A stretch of 64,000 nucleotides of DNA from DAOMNN01 sp964404505. Lineage in GTDB: Bacteria > Pseudomonadota > Gammaproteobacteria > Burkholderiales > Rhodocyclaceae. Where the stretch lies: contig CAYOKH010000002.1 in the NCBI GenBank assembly GCA_964404505.1, positions 1 through 64,000 of the forward strand. Reading direction: 5' to 3'. The position numbers were made by a program, and so were the translations under genes. The notes beneath the pieces were generated by a model. The model was given only the letters and a program-made list of their open reading frames with translations. It was not told the origin of the DNA and did not search any database. This document shows positions 42,878-54,381 of the stretch, piece by piece; position 1 is the stretch's first letter, and each line of letters starts with the position of its first letter.

Positions 42878-43843
42878 GTGTCCGGACCAGAGCCGTTCCG
42901 TTCGCCCTGGTGGCTCCCCGGCGGACACGCCCAGACAATCGTGCCGCTGGCACGCAAGGGCCCGATCCCGTGCTACCAGCGCGAACGGGTCGACACTCCG
43001 GATGGCGATTTCATCGACCTGGACTGGCTCCCGGAACCGGGATCCGGCGCACCTCTCGTCGCGCTGTTTCACGGGCTTGAGGGCTCCAGTGGGTCGCATT
43101 ACGCGCGCAGCACGATGCGCGCATTGCACCTGATCGGATGGCGCGGCGTCGTGCCGCACTTTCGCGGTTGCTCGGGCGAACCGAATCGCCTCGCGCGCGC
43201 CTACCACTCGGGTGACACGGACGAAATCGACTGGATTCTTCGCCATCTGCTCCGTGCTGCAGACGGTGCTCCGCTATTCGCGGTGGGCGTGTCGCTCGGA
43301 GGAAACGCCCTGCTAAAATGGCTGGGGGAGCGCGCACAGGGTAGCCGCGAAGTCCTCGCAGGCGCAGCCGCCGTGTGCCCGCCACTTGATCTGAACCTTT
43401 CCGGCGCCGCACTGGGACGCGGCTTCAACCGCATCTATTCCATGCATTTTCTCCACAGCCTGAAGAGGAAGGCACTCGAGAAATCGGAGCGTCACCCGGG
43501 CCTGTTCGATGCACAAAGGATCAGGGCGGCCCGTTCGCTGCATGACTTCGACGACGTCTATACCGGCCCCGCACACGGCTTTACCGGTGTCGAGGACTAC
43601 TGGCGCAGGGCATCGAGCAAACCCTGGCTTGTCGCGATTCGTACCCCGACGCTGCTCTTGAGCACCATCAACGATCCGTTTGTGCCCGTCGACGCGCTGC
43701 CACAGGCGCATGAACTGTCCGACCACGTGTCCTTCGAATGCCTGCCCGCGGGTGGTCACGTCGGGTTCCTGTCAGGCACCTGGCCCGGCCGCATCGAATG
43801 GCTGCCACGCAAGCTCCTGGCGCACTTCGAAGGCCTTCGATGA
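42878..43843 (+). CDS. YheT-type alpha/beta hydrolase
   Basis: Predicted esterase of 321 residues (UPF0017/YheT family). Catalytic triad: nucleophile serine in GVSLGGN (near residue 137), aspartate in INDPFVP (near 267) and histidine in GGHVGF (near 295). The N-terminus PWWLPGGHAQTI is typical. The natural substrate is unknown; related proteins act on short acyl esters and membrane lipids. The start is GTG at 42878, three bases after the preceding stop, so translation is probably coupled. Confidence 0.93.
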   Translation: MSGPEPFRSPWWLPGGHAQTIVPLARKGPIPCYQRERVDTPDGDFIDLDWLPEPGSGAPLVALFHGLEGSSGSHYARSTMRALHLIGWRGVVPHFRGCSGEPNRLARAYHSGDTDEIDWILRHLLRAADGAPLFAVGVSLGGNALLKWLGERAQGSREVLAGAAAVCPPLDLNLSGAALGRGFNRIYSMHFLHSLKRKALEKSERHPGLFDAQRIRAARSLHDFDDVYTGPAHGFTGVEDYWRRASSKPWLVAIRTPTLLLSTINDPFVPVDALPQAHELSDHVSFECLPAGGHVGFLSGTWPGRIEWLPRKLLAHFEGLR

Positions 43844-43910
43844 CGTGCGCTCGCCCGGCATCTGCCATAATTCGAGGCACTCACACCCGCACCTCCGGAC
43901 TGTCCGAGCG

Positions 43911-45358
43911 ATGACCCTGACCTCATACGCCGCGCCCGCTGCAGAAATATTCAAGGCTTACGACATCCGCGGCATCGTCGACCAGACCCTGACTGCAGCG
44001 TCGGTGCGTGCTGTCGGGCACGCACTCGGGTCCGAGGCGTGCGCGCTCGGACAATCCGAGATTGCGATAGGGCGCGACGGACGACACTCGGGCCCGATGC
44101 TTGCCGCCGCCCTCGCCGACGGGATCCGTGCAGCGGGGGTGGACGTCGTCGATATCGGCTGCGTGCCGACCCCGCTGACGTATTTTGCGGCCCATCACCT
44201 GCGCACCGATTCGTGCGTCAGCGTCACCGGCAGTCATAACCCGCCCGACTACAACGGACTCAAGATGGTTCTCGGCGGACAGACCCTGCACACCGCGATG
44301 ATCCAGGACCTGCGACGACGGATTGTGGACAACGATCTGTGCCACGGTTCCGGGGGCATCCGCGAGGCAAACATCGTGGACGCGTACATCGAGCGGATCG
44401 TCACCGACGTCAGCCTCGCCCGACCGATGAAGGTCGTGATCGACTGCGGCAACGGTGTGGCCGGCGCGATCGCGCCGCGACTTTTCCGNNNNNNNNNNTG
44501 GTCCTGAACGGCAAGGCCGGCGCGAGCGCGCTGCTACTTTGCCGCCGCCTGGGCTGCGAAGTCGTTGAACTGTTCTGCGAGGTCGACGGCGACTTCCCCA
44601 ACCACCACCCCGACCCCTCGAAACCGGAGAATCTGCAGGACCTCATCCGCGCACTGAAGTCGGGCGGCGCGGAGATCGGGCTGGCCTTCGATGGCGACGG
44701 TGACCGCCTCGGCGTGGTCACGCGGGAGGGAAACATCATCTACCCGGATCGCCAGCTGATGCTGTTCGCTGCCGACGTTCTGTCGCGCGTGCCTGGCGGC
44801 GAGATCATCTATGACGTCAAGTGCACGCGCAATCTCGCCGTCTGGATCCGCGACCACGGCGGAAGACCGACGATGTGGAATACCGGCCATGCGCTGATCA
44901 AGGCCAAGCTCAGGGACACAGGTGCACCGCTGGCCGGCGAGATGAGCGGTCACGTGTTCTTCAAGGAACGCTGGTATGGCTTCGACGATGGCCTGTACGC
45001 CGCTGCCCGCCTGCTGGAAATCCTTTCCCGCCACGCGGACCCGGGGGCAGTCCTGAACGCCTTGCCCGATGCCGTGAGCACCCCGGAACTGAATCTGCAG
45101 ATGCAGGAGGGCGAGCCATTCGAACTCGTGCGACGCCTCCGGGAGAATCCGCGCTTCACCGACCCGCAGTCCCTCATCACGATCGATGGCGTACGCGTGG
45201 AGTACGCCGACGGCTTTGGCCTCGCACGTGCCTCGAACACTACGCCGGTCGTCGTTCTGCGCTTCGAAGCCGACAGTCCGGTGGCACTCGTTCGAATCAA
45301 AGCCGACTTCCGCCGCGCGATCGGCGCCGTCTGGCCGGGCCTGGACCTGCCTTTCTAG
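43911..45358 (+). CDS. algC: Phosphomannomutase/phosphoglucomutase (interrupted by an assembly gap)
   Basis: Alpha-D-phosphohexomutase that interconverts 6- and 1-phosphates of mannose and glucose for lipopolysaccharide and exopolysaccharide precursors. Active-site serine S108 in SVTGSHNPPDYNG, metal loop FDGDGDRLG, sugar loop GEMSGHVFF and C-terminal phosphate loop are all present. Ten N at 44489-44498 shift the frame. The sequence right of the gap (to about 44545) is an imperfect copy of the ~38 bases left of it. Joining after this overlap gives an intact 463-residue protein, the usual AlgC length. The gene is therefore almost surely whole in the organism. Confidence 0.9.
44489..44498. other. 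Assembly gap (10 N) inside the phosphomannomutase gene
   Basis: Placeholder gap. Flanks overlap: the ~38 bases before it (from GGCAACGGTG) and the bases 44507-44545 after it are about 80 percent alike, so the true gap is negative and the ends were not merged. Confidence 0.9.
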
Positions 45359-45382
45359 GGCGTACTGGTCTCGACGCCGGAA

Positions 45383-45769
45383 TCAGAGACCGTCGATGAC
45401 CGCCTTCAATTTGCTGCGAACCTGCTCGGCAATCGTGCCGAGTTGCGCGTTCTCGATCGCCATCATCGATGCGACGGGGTCCACCGCGGACACTTCCACC
45501 TGCCCGTCCTCATGCTGCTGCACGATGACATTGCAGGGAAGCATCGCACCGATATGGCTCTCGGCCTGCAGTGCCCGATAGGCGAGTTCGGGGTTACACG
45601 CGCCGAGAATCCGGTAGTTTCTGAAGGTCACGTCAAGCTTCTTCTTCAGGGTGTCGGTGACGTCGATCTGGGTCAGGATGCCGAAGCCCTCGTTCTTGAG
45701 GTTCTCCGTCACCTTGTCGATCGCTTCGTCGAACGACAGATTGCATGTCTTGCTGAAGTGGTACGTCAT
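45383..45769 (-). CDS. DUF302 family protein
   Basis: Protein of 128 residues with the DUF302 signatures MTYHFSKTCNLSFDEAIDKV, EGFGILTQIDV and LGACNPELAYRALQAE, followed by LPCNVIVQQ. The family forms a TBP-like dimer fold and has no proven function; the conserved cysteines (GACNP and LPCN) suggest ligand or metal binding. It lies downstream of alaS on the same strand, 57 bases away, and is convergent with the phosphomannomutase gene. Confidence 0.9.
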   Translation of the reverse strand: MTYHFSKTCNLSFDEAIDKVTENLKNEGFGILTQIDVTDTLKKKLDVTFRNYRILGACNPELAYRALQAESHIGAMLPCNVIVQQHEDGQVEVSAVDPVASMMAIENAQLGTIAEQVRSKLKAVIDGL

Positions 45770-45826
45770 TGTCGGGTCTCCTTCGCTACGGACGCACCCC
45801 GGCCCGATGAACCGGACGGTGCGATG

Positions 45827-48448
<2,622 letters not shown>

Positions 48449-48589
48449 GGATTCTGTAGTCGAAGTGAGTATCGGGCCGCATCGCCGCGGCCAAGGTGGA
48501 AGTTTAGCATGAGGGCCCGCGTCATCCGCGTGGCCGAGCCGCGCGTTCCATCGCCTATAATCTGGTCTTCCCGCGACGGAGACACTGCA

Positions 48590-49141
48590 ATGGGCCACCG
48601 ACTGTCCAAGATCTATACACGCACCGGCGACACCGGCACCACCGGACTGGGCGACGGCAACCGGGTGTCCAAGAACAGCCTGCGCATTCATTCGCTGGGC
48701 GAAGTCGACGAACTGAACGCGGTCATCGGCATCCTTCTGTGCGAGGAACTGCCGGAAGACGTACGGGCGCTGCTTATCGACGTCCAGCACGACCTCTTCG
48801 ATCTCGGCGGCGAGGTCTGCATTCCGGGCATGAGCATGATTACCGGCAAACAGGTCGAAATGCTGGAGAGTGCACTCGACCGCCTCAACGCACCCCTGGG
48901 GTCGCTCAAGGACTTCATCCTGCCGGGTGGCACGCGTCCGGCCGCACTCGCACACCATGCGCGGACAGTGTGCCGACGGGCCGAGCGCATGCTCGTCGCG
49001 CTCGCGCAGGAGGAGGCGGTCAATGATGGCCCGCGCCAGTACCTGAACCGTCTCTCCGATCTGCTTTTCGTGGTCGGCCGCGTGCTGAATCGGGCGGGAG
49101 GCCGCGGCGACGTGCTGTGGCAGAAGGGCAAGAACGCCTGA
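48590..49141 (+). CDS. PduO-type ATP:cob(I)alamin adenosyltransferase
   Basis: Transfers adenosyl from ATP to cob(I)alamin, making coenzyme B12. The 183-residue protein begins with the ATP-binding segment KIYTRTGDTGTTGLGDG and has FILPGGT-PAALAHHARTVCRRAER and NRLSDLLFVVGRVLNR, hallmarks of the PduO/MMAB family rather than CobA or EutT. The ATG at 48590 follows CGGAGAC; a TATAAT element lies about 30 bases upstream. It is divergent from alaS. No other cobalamin genes are nearby, so it likely serves salvage. Confidence 0.93.
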   Translation: MGHRLSKIYTRTGDTGTTGLGDGNRVSKNSLRIHSLGEVDELNAVIGILLCEELPEDVRALLIDVQHDLFDLGGEVCIPGMSMITGKQVEMLESALDRLNAPLGSLKDFILPGGTRPAALAHHARTVCRRAERMLVALAQEEAVNDGPRQYLNRLSDLLFVVGRVLNRAGGRGDVLWQKGKNA

Positions 49142-49189
49142 GCCTCCCACCCCCGACCCGGCACCGCAACACACGCCCCCTCCCCTCCC

Positions 49190-49208
49190 GTGGATACGCA
49201 TTATCCAC
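49190..49208. promoter_or_regulatory. Inverted repeat containing a consensus DnaA box
   Basis: GTGGATA (49190-49196) and TATCCAC (49202-49208) form a 7-bp inverted repeat; TTATCCACA (49201-49209) is a perfect DnaA box. It lies about 125 bases before the TRAP permease gene. No cluster of further boxes or AT-rich unwinding region is seen, so an origin is unlikely; an operator is possible. Confidence 0.35.
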
Positions 49209-49333
49209 AATTGTCGTAGTGCCCGACGCAGCCTAATCTGGGAACATGGGAGAACGGTAGCTCGACTGCAGCGAGGCGGATTCGCCGCCCCCAGCAAGTA
49301 CAGGCACATTGGATGAACCGGGCAGGAGGTGTA

Positions 49334-51526
49334 ATGGCCAATTCCGACACGTCGCTCATCGGCCTGAGCGAAGAGGACCGCAAGAAGGTCCAGGCGCTGA
49401 TGGAGAAGGACGCCAAGGCCGAGCGGCGCGTGACCGGGCCATGGCTCTGGCTGACGTCCCTCCTCAGTGCCGCCATGGTGCTGATCTACTTCTACGGCGC
49501 GGGCTATCAGGCGCTGGGCACGCAGTATCACCTCGGCGTGTACGTGCTGATCACCTTCGTACTGGTTTTCCTGCTGTATCCGGCCGGCAGCCGCCTCGCA
49601 GTCGCATCCATGTCGATCATCTCCGGCACGCTCATAGCGGTCGGGATAAGCTCGTTTTTCGTCTTCGACTCGCCCACGGCGTTCTATAACCAGATCACGA
49701 CCTTCCGCGAAACCTGGGAATACGACGGGCTCGCTGACGCATTCGCGAAGGACTTCGGCAATCTGCGCATCACCGTCCTGCTGATCCTCCCCTTCGCGGC
49801 CGCATTGCTGCCCCTGGACCAGTGGCTGGCACGCCGCTTTCACCATGCGCCGACCGTGAGTGACGTGATCATGGCCGCCGTCATCGCCGGCACGGTCCTG
49901 TACTGGATCAGTCAGTTCGCCGCACTCAACTATCGCGCCGGCGCCGAGAATCAGATCGACAAGCTGGTCAGCGTCATCGGCCTTGTGTTGTCGCTTGAAG
50001 TCTGCCGCCGCGTCCTGGGGTGGTCGATCACGCTCATCGGTATCGGCATGATCTGCTTCGGCCTGTTCGGCCCCTATCTGCCGGAGCTGTTCGCACATCG
50101 CGGCTTCACCTTCGAGCGCCTCTCAACCGCACTGTTCATCACGACCAACGGCGTATTCGGGGTAATGGCGAGCGTGCTCGCAACCTACGTGATCCTGTTC
50201 ATCTTCTTCGGTGCATTCCTGCAGAAATCGGGAGCGGGCAAGTTCTTCATCGACCTGCCGCTGGCGCTGGCCGGAAGCTCGACCGGCGGTCCGGCCAAGG
50301 TGGCCGTAATCTCCTCGGCACTGTTCGGTTCCGTATCCGGGAGCGCGATCGCGAACACGGTGTCCTCGGGCGCCTTCACCATTCCGATGATGAAGCGCGC
50401 CGGCTTCAAACCCCACGTCGCGGGTGCGATCGAACCGGCAGCATCGATCGGCGGCATGTTCCTGCCCCCGATCATGGGTGCGGGGGGCTTCCTGATGGCC
50501 GAACTGACCGGGATTCCCTATGCCAGAATCATGATTCTTTCGGTGGGCCCGGCACTGCTGTATTTCCTGGCAGTGTTCTTCATGGTCCATTTCGAAGCCA
50601 AGAGACATGGCCTGATCGGGGTTCAGGGCGAGGTGTTCCCGCACTGGAAGGTAGTACTCAGGCACGGCTGGTTCTTTGCGTTGCCGCTGATCATCATCAC
50701 CGTGATGATGCTGATGGGCCGCTCGCCCGGAAATGCGGCCTTCTGGGCGACGCTGTCGTGCATCGCGGTCAGCTGGGTAAACAGGGAAACCCGGATGGGT
50801 CCGCGCGAGATCTGGGATGCAATCCAGACGGGTGCGCGAAACACACTCATCATTGGAGCCACGGTGGGCGTGATCGGGGTCATCGTCGGGGTCATTTCCC
50901 TGACCGGAATGGGCCTCAAGTTCTCCGATCTGGTGATCTCCATGGCCGGTGGCAGCCTGTTGCTGGCCCTGCTGCTGATCGCGATCGCGTCACTCGTGCT
51001 CGGGATGGGCGTGCCGGTAACGGCATCCTATCTCATCGTCGCGGTGCTCGCGGTGCCGGCACTGGGTGAGTACGGCGTCGCAGTGATCGCCGCGCACATG
51101 ATCGTGTATTGGCTCTCCCAGGATTCGAACATCACCCCACCGGTGTGTGTCGCAGCCTATGCAGGGGCCGCGATCGCGGGCTCCGACCCCTGGAAGACGG
51201 GCTGGACGGCTTTCAAGTTCGCCAAGATGCTCTACGTGATGCCGCTGCTGTTCGCTTTCGTCCCGGCGATCCTGTTCGACGGCACACCATTCGAGATCTT
51301 TTCGGCGTTCCTCTCCGCGACGCTGGGCACCATCGCCTTCGGAGCCTTCTCGATGGGCTTCCTGCGCCGCGGGACCAGAGTCCACGAGTGGATTCTCCTC
51401 GGTGCAGGCACCTTCCTGCTGTACTGGCCGACCTTCCTCACCGACGGCGCCGGATTGCTGCTCGTGGCGCTCGTCTGGTGGCTGCAACGCGACGTCCAGG
51501 CAATCAAGCCCGTGGCCGCCGCCTGA
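49334..51526 (+). CDS. TRAP transporter permease, 4TM/12TM fused (TAXI type)
   Basis: Inner-membrane permease of 730 residues in which the small (DctQ-like) and large (DctM-like) parts are fused, as in TRAP systems that use a TAXI receptor. About 16-18 hydrophobic helices are visible. The DctM half carries GSVSGSAIANTVSSGAFTIPMMKRAGFKPHVAGAIEPAASIGG, the region that binds coupling Na+ in related proteins. The ATG at 49334 follows AGGAGGTGT. The usp gene and the TAXI receptor follow. Substrates of TAXI systems are mostly organic acids or glutamate; the specificity here is unknown. Confidence 0.95.
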   Translation: MANSDTSLIGLSEEDRKKVQALMEKDAKAERRVTGPWLWLTSLLSAAMVLIYFYGAGYQALGTQYHLGVYVLITFVLVFLLYPAGSRLAVASMSIISGTLIAVGISSFFVFDSPTAFYNQITTFRETWEYDGLADAFAKDFGNLRITVLLILPFAAALLPLDQWLARRFHHAPTVSDVIMAAVIAGTVLYWISQFAALNYRAGAENQIDKLVSVIGLVLSLEVCRRVLGWSITLIGIGMICFGLFGPYLPELFAHRGFTFERLSTALFITTNGVFGVMASVLATYVILFIFFGAFLQKSGAGKFFIDLPLALAGSSTGGPAKVAVISSALFGSVSGSAIANTVSSGAFTIPMMKRAGFKPHVAGAIEPAASIGGMFLPPIMGAGGFLMAELTGIPYARIMILSVGPALLYFLAVFFMVHFEAKRHGLIGVQGEVFPHWKVVLRHGWFFALPLIIITVMMLMGRSPGNAAFWATLSCIAVSWVNRETRMGPREIWDAIQTGARNTLIIGATVGVIGVIVGVISLTGMGLKFSDLVISMAGGSLLLALLLIAIASLVLGMGVPVTASYLIVAVLAVPALGEYGVAVIAAHMIVYWLSQDSNITPPVCVAAYAGAAIAGSDPWKTGWTAFKFAKMLYVMPLLFAFVPAILFDGTPFEIFSAFLSATLGTIAFGAFSMGFLRRGTRVHEWILLGAGTFLLYWPTFLTDGAGLLLVALVWWLQRDVQAIKPVAAA

Positions 51527-51550
51527 TCCACAACGAACGAGGGAAACCCC

Positions 51551-51988
51551 ATGGCCGAGATCAAGACAATCCTGTTCGCAGCCGATTTCTCGGAAGGCGC
51601 CGTGCGTGCCTGCGACATAGCCAGAACGCTGGCAATCGCCACAGGTGCAAGCGTCGTGGTACTCCACGTGATTACCGAGCTTGCGGACAGTCAGAGTCGG
51701 CATTTGCCAGCCGAAGTCATTGAAACCTTGATCCGCGACGTAGAGAAGCGTGCAGTCGAGGACATGCGCCACCTCTGCGACACGCATTTTGCGGATCTGC
51801 CCTTCTCCAGCGAGATCGTGATTGGAAAGGCGGACGAAGAGATTCTGCGAGTCGCCGCCAGGACGGATGCCGACATGATCGTGATGGGTACCCACGGACG
51901 CACGGGTATCGAAAAGCTGTTCGTGGGCTCGACCGCCGAGAAGGTGGTGCGCAGCTCGACGATTCCGGTCCTCACCGTGCGTGAGTGA
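51551..51988 (+). CDS. Universal stress protein (UspA family)
   Basis: Cytoplasmic protein of 145 residues with the Usp fold and the ATP-binding signature G-x2-G-x9-G-S/T (MGTHGRTGIEKLFVGSTAEK, about residues 112-131), so it is of the nucleotide-binding type. It lies between the fused TRAP permease (24 bases upstream) and the TAXI receptor (about 97 bases downstream). Usp proteins encoded in TRAP operons, such as TeaD, can modulate the transporter in response to ATP; a like role here is inferred from position. Confidence 0.94.
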   Translation: MAEIKTILFAADFSEGAVRACDIARTLAIATGASVVVLHVITELADSQSRHLPAEVIETLIRDVEKRAVEDMRHLCDTHFADLPFSSEIVIGKADEEILRVAARTDADMIVMGTHGRTGIEKLFVGSTAEKVVRSSTIPVLTVRE

Positions 51989-52085
51989 CCTGATGGGTGC
52001 AAGGCCGCATCGAATGCCTCATCGTGTCACGACGCATTCGATCAAGGCGCGCACTGGAGTTTCATCAACCAAAGAGGAAACCACA

Positions 52086-53093
52086 ATGAGTTTCAGCAAG
52101 ATGTTCAAACTACCCGCCACCCTTGGCAGCTTCGCCGTCGCAGCCTTCACCGCCGCGGCGCTGACCGCTTCCCCCGTCGCCGAGGCCCAGACCCAGCGCC
52201 TGGCGTTCTCCGGTGGCCCGGACGGCGGCACCTTCCAGTTCTTTTCCAACGGCATCTCGACCCTGCTTTCGCGCAACATCGACGGAGTGGACGTTTCCAA
52301 CATGGCCTCGGCCGGTTCGGTCGAAAACCTGCGCCGGGTCAACTCGCGCGATGCGGACTTCGGCATCGTGTACTCGGGTGACCTCTTTCTGGGCATGAAT
52401 GGCAAGCTGACCAACGATACCAATCAGTACCGCAATGTACACGTCGTGTCGTACATGTTCGGCGCACCGGCCCACCTGCTGGTGCGGGAAGATTCAGGCA
52501 TTACCGATGTCATGCAGCTCGCGGGCAAGCAGGTCGCGGTGGGTCCGGCTGGTTCGGGTGCCGCCGCGTCGGCACAGCGTTTTTTCGAAAGCCTGGGGCT
52601 ATGGGACAAGATCAGCCCGCAGTTCATCGGGTACTCGCAGGGCGCCTCGGCGATCGGTGACCGTCAGATCGACGCATTGTGGGTGTTTGCCGGTTTCCCG
52701 AACGCATCGGTGATCCAGGCTGCTTCCAGCAACAAGATGCGCATGCTGCAGGTGTACGAGGCTTCCCAGAAAGGTACGCTGGCAACGGACCATCCCTACT
52801 ATGCTCAGGTAACCATTCCGGCCGGGACCTACCCGGGCATCGACTATGACGTCGTCACCATTCAGGACTCGGCACTGTGGGTGGCCGGACGCCATGTCTC
52901 CGAGGACATGATGTACAAGGCGGTGAGCGAGGTCTATTCGGACGCGGGCCTCAAGTTCATGCATTCCGTCGCGAAGGCCGCCGAAGCCATGACCGTCGAC
53001 AGCGCACTGCTCGGTGTCGTGACCCCGGTCCACAAGGGCGCCCAGAAGTACTGGACGGAGGGGGGCAAGACCCTGACCGACGCACAGATGTGA
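52086..53093 (+). CDS. TAXI family TRAP transporter substrate-binding protein
   Basis: Periplasmic receptor of 335 residues. Signal peptide of about 33 residues ending AEAQ, then the TAXI fold (RLAFSGGPDGGTFQFFSNGISTLLS; VENLRRVNSRDADFGIVYSG; VAVGPAGSGAAASAQRFFESLG). It delivers solute to the fused permease encoded two genes upstream. The start was taken at the ATG after AGAGGAAAC; an in-frame extension to 51981 is not exported-like. A perfect 12-bp inverted repeat follows. Confidence 0.94.
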   Translation: MSFSKMFKLPATLGSFAVAAFTAAALTASPVAEAQTQRLAFSGGPDGGTFQFFSNGISTLLSRNIDGVDVSNMASAGSVENLRRVNSRDADFGIVYSGDLFLGMNGKLTNDTNQYRNVHVVSYMFGAPAHLLVREDSGITDVMQLAGKQVAVGPAGSGAAASAQRFFESLGLWDKISPQFIGYSQGASAIGDRQIDALWVFAGFPNASVIQAASSNKMRMLQVYEASQKGTLATDHPYYAQVTIPAGTYPGIDYDVVTIQDSALWVAGRHVSEDMMYKAVSEVYSDAGLKFMHSVAKAAEAMTVDSALLGVVTPVHKGAQKYWTEGGKTLTDAQM

Positions 53094-53138
53094 GCATGAA
53101 TGGACCCCGGGGGCAATGAAACGCTCCCGCTGCAAGCG

Positions 53139-53165
53139 ACAAGGCCCGCATGGTGCGGGCCTTGT
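53139..53165. terminator. 12-bp inverted repeat between convergent TAXI and aroG genes
   Basis: Positions 53139-53150 and 53154-53165 are exact reverse complements around a three-base loop. The stem ends in ACAA/TTGT on both sides rather than a long T tract. Its place between two convergent genes supports a bidirectional terminator. Confidence 0.65.
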
Positions 53166-53187
53166 GCCGTTCATGAGCCGAAGAGCG

Positions 53188-54273
53188 TCATTCCAGTTGC
53201 GCCGCCCGCCGGACCCTGCGGTTACGCACGCCCTCGGCCAGCAGACCGAGCGCCCCGATGCTGTCCTCCCAACCGATGCACGCATCGGTGATGCTCTTGC
53301 CGTACTCCAGTTCCTTGCCGGGCACAAGATCCTGACGTCCCTCCTTGAGGTGGGATTCGACCATCACACCGATTATCCGGTCCTCGCCACCAGCCATCTG
53401 GGCGGCAACATCCTGCGCCACCTCGATCTGCAGGCGATGCTGCTTGCGGCTGTTCGCATGGGAACAGTCGATCATCACCTTGCCCGGCACCCCCGAAGCG
53501 GCAAGCTCATTGCACGCGGCATCCACGCTCGCGGCATCAAAATTGGTCGTCGTGCCGCCGCGCAGAATCACGTGACAGTCCTCGTTGCCGCGAGTCGACA
53601 CGATGGCCGAGTGCCCGGCCTTGGTCACGGACAGGAAATGATGTGGCGACTGCGCCGCCTTGATCGCATCGACGGCGATCCTGACGTTGCCGTCGGTGCC
53701 ATTCTTGAACCCGACCGGGCACGAAAGTCCCGATGCCAGTTCGCGATGGACCTGGCTTTCGGTGGTCCGCGCACCGATCGCTCCCCACGCGATGAGGTCC
53801 GCGATGTACTGGGGCGTGATCATGTCCAGAAACTCGGTGCCGGCCGGCAACCCGAGTTCGTTGATCTCCCACAGGAGCTTGCGCGCAAGGCGCACGCCCT
53901 CGTTGATGCGAAAGCTGTTGTCGAGATACGGATCGTTGATCAGACCCTTCCAGCCGACCGTGGTGCGCGGCTTCTCGAAGTAGACCCGCATGACCACGAG
54001 CAGGTCATCCCCGAGTCGATCCGCTTCCGCCTTGAGCCGGCCGGCATACTCCAGCGCGGCATCCGTATCGTGGATCGAGCATGGCCCGATGACGACCAGC
54101 AGGCGATCGTCGGCACCGAACAGGATGCGATGGATTGCCTGACGGGTGTTATAGGTCACCTCGGCCGCCTCCGGGGTTGCGGGAAACTCCCGCAGGACGT
54201 GGGAAGGCGGAATCAGCTCCTTGATCTCCTGGATGCGGACGTCGTCGATGTGTATCTTTACCGAGGCTGGCAT
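53188..54273 (-). CDS. aroG: 3-deoxy-7-phosphoheptulonate synthase (DAHP synthase, AroG type)
   Basis: First step of the shikimate pathway: phosphoenolpyruvate plus erythrose 4-phosphate to DAHP, a feedback-controlled entry to aromatic amino acids. The 361-residue class I type (AroF/G/H family) shows VVIGPCSIHD (near 61-70), MRVYFEKPRTTVGWKGLINDP and the metal-binding MIDCSHANSRKQ. Which amino acid inhibits it cannot be decided here. The 108-base gap to mogA leaves room for its own promoter. Confidence 0.96.
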   Translation of the reverse strand: MPASVKIHIDDVRIQEIKELIPPSHVLREFPATPEAAEVTYNTRQAIHRILFGADDRLLVVIGPCSIHDTDAALEYAGRLKAEADRLGDDLLVVMRVYFEKPRTTVGWKGLINDPYLDNSFRINEGVRLARKLLWEINELGLPAGTEFLDMITPQYIADLIAWGAIGARTTESQVHRELASGLSCPVGFKNGTDGNVRIAVDAIKAAQSPHHFLSVTKAGHSAIVSTRGNEDCHVILRGGTTTNFDAASVDAACNELAASGVPGKVMIDCSHANSRKQHRLQIEVAQDVAAQMAGGEDRIIGVMVESHLKEGRQDLVPGKELEYGKSITDACIGWEDSIGALGLLAEGVRNRRVRRAAQLE

Positions 54274-54381
54274 GCGTGCGGCTCTAATGACTCTGCAAAT
54301 AAGCGATCGATTCTACCCCGGATACGCCACGATCATGCTCACACGTCGATTCCGCGATCGTCGATGGCAACACGAATCGCG

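Noticed and set aside
43911..45358. Phosphomannomutase called as two separate or broken genes
   Set aside because: The break coincides with an N gap whose flanks overlap; merging restores a 463-residue protein.
49190..49209. Replication origin
   Set aside because: Only one perfect DnaA box, no cluster, no AT-rich unwinding element and no dnaA or gidA nearby.
48449..50098. A minus-strand frame continuing upstream of alaS for more than 500 codons
   Set aside because: It is antisense to the adenosyltransferase and TRAP permease genes and has no recognisable domain; AlaS has its normal start at 48448.
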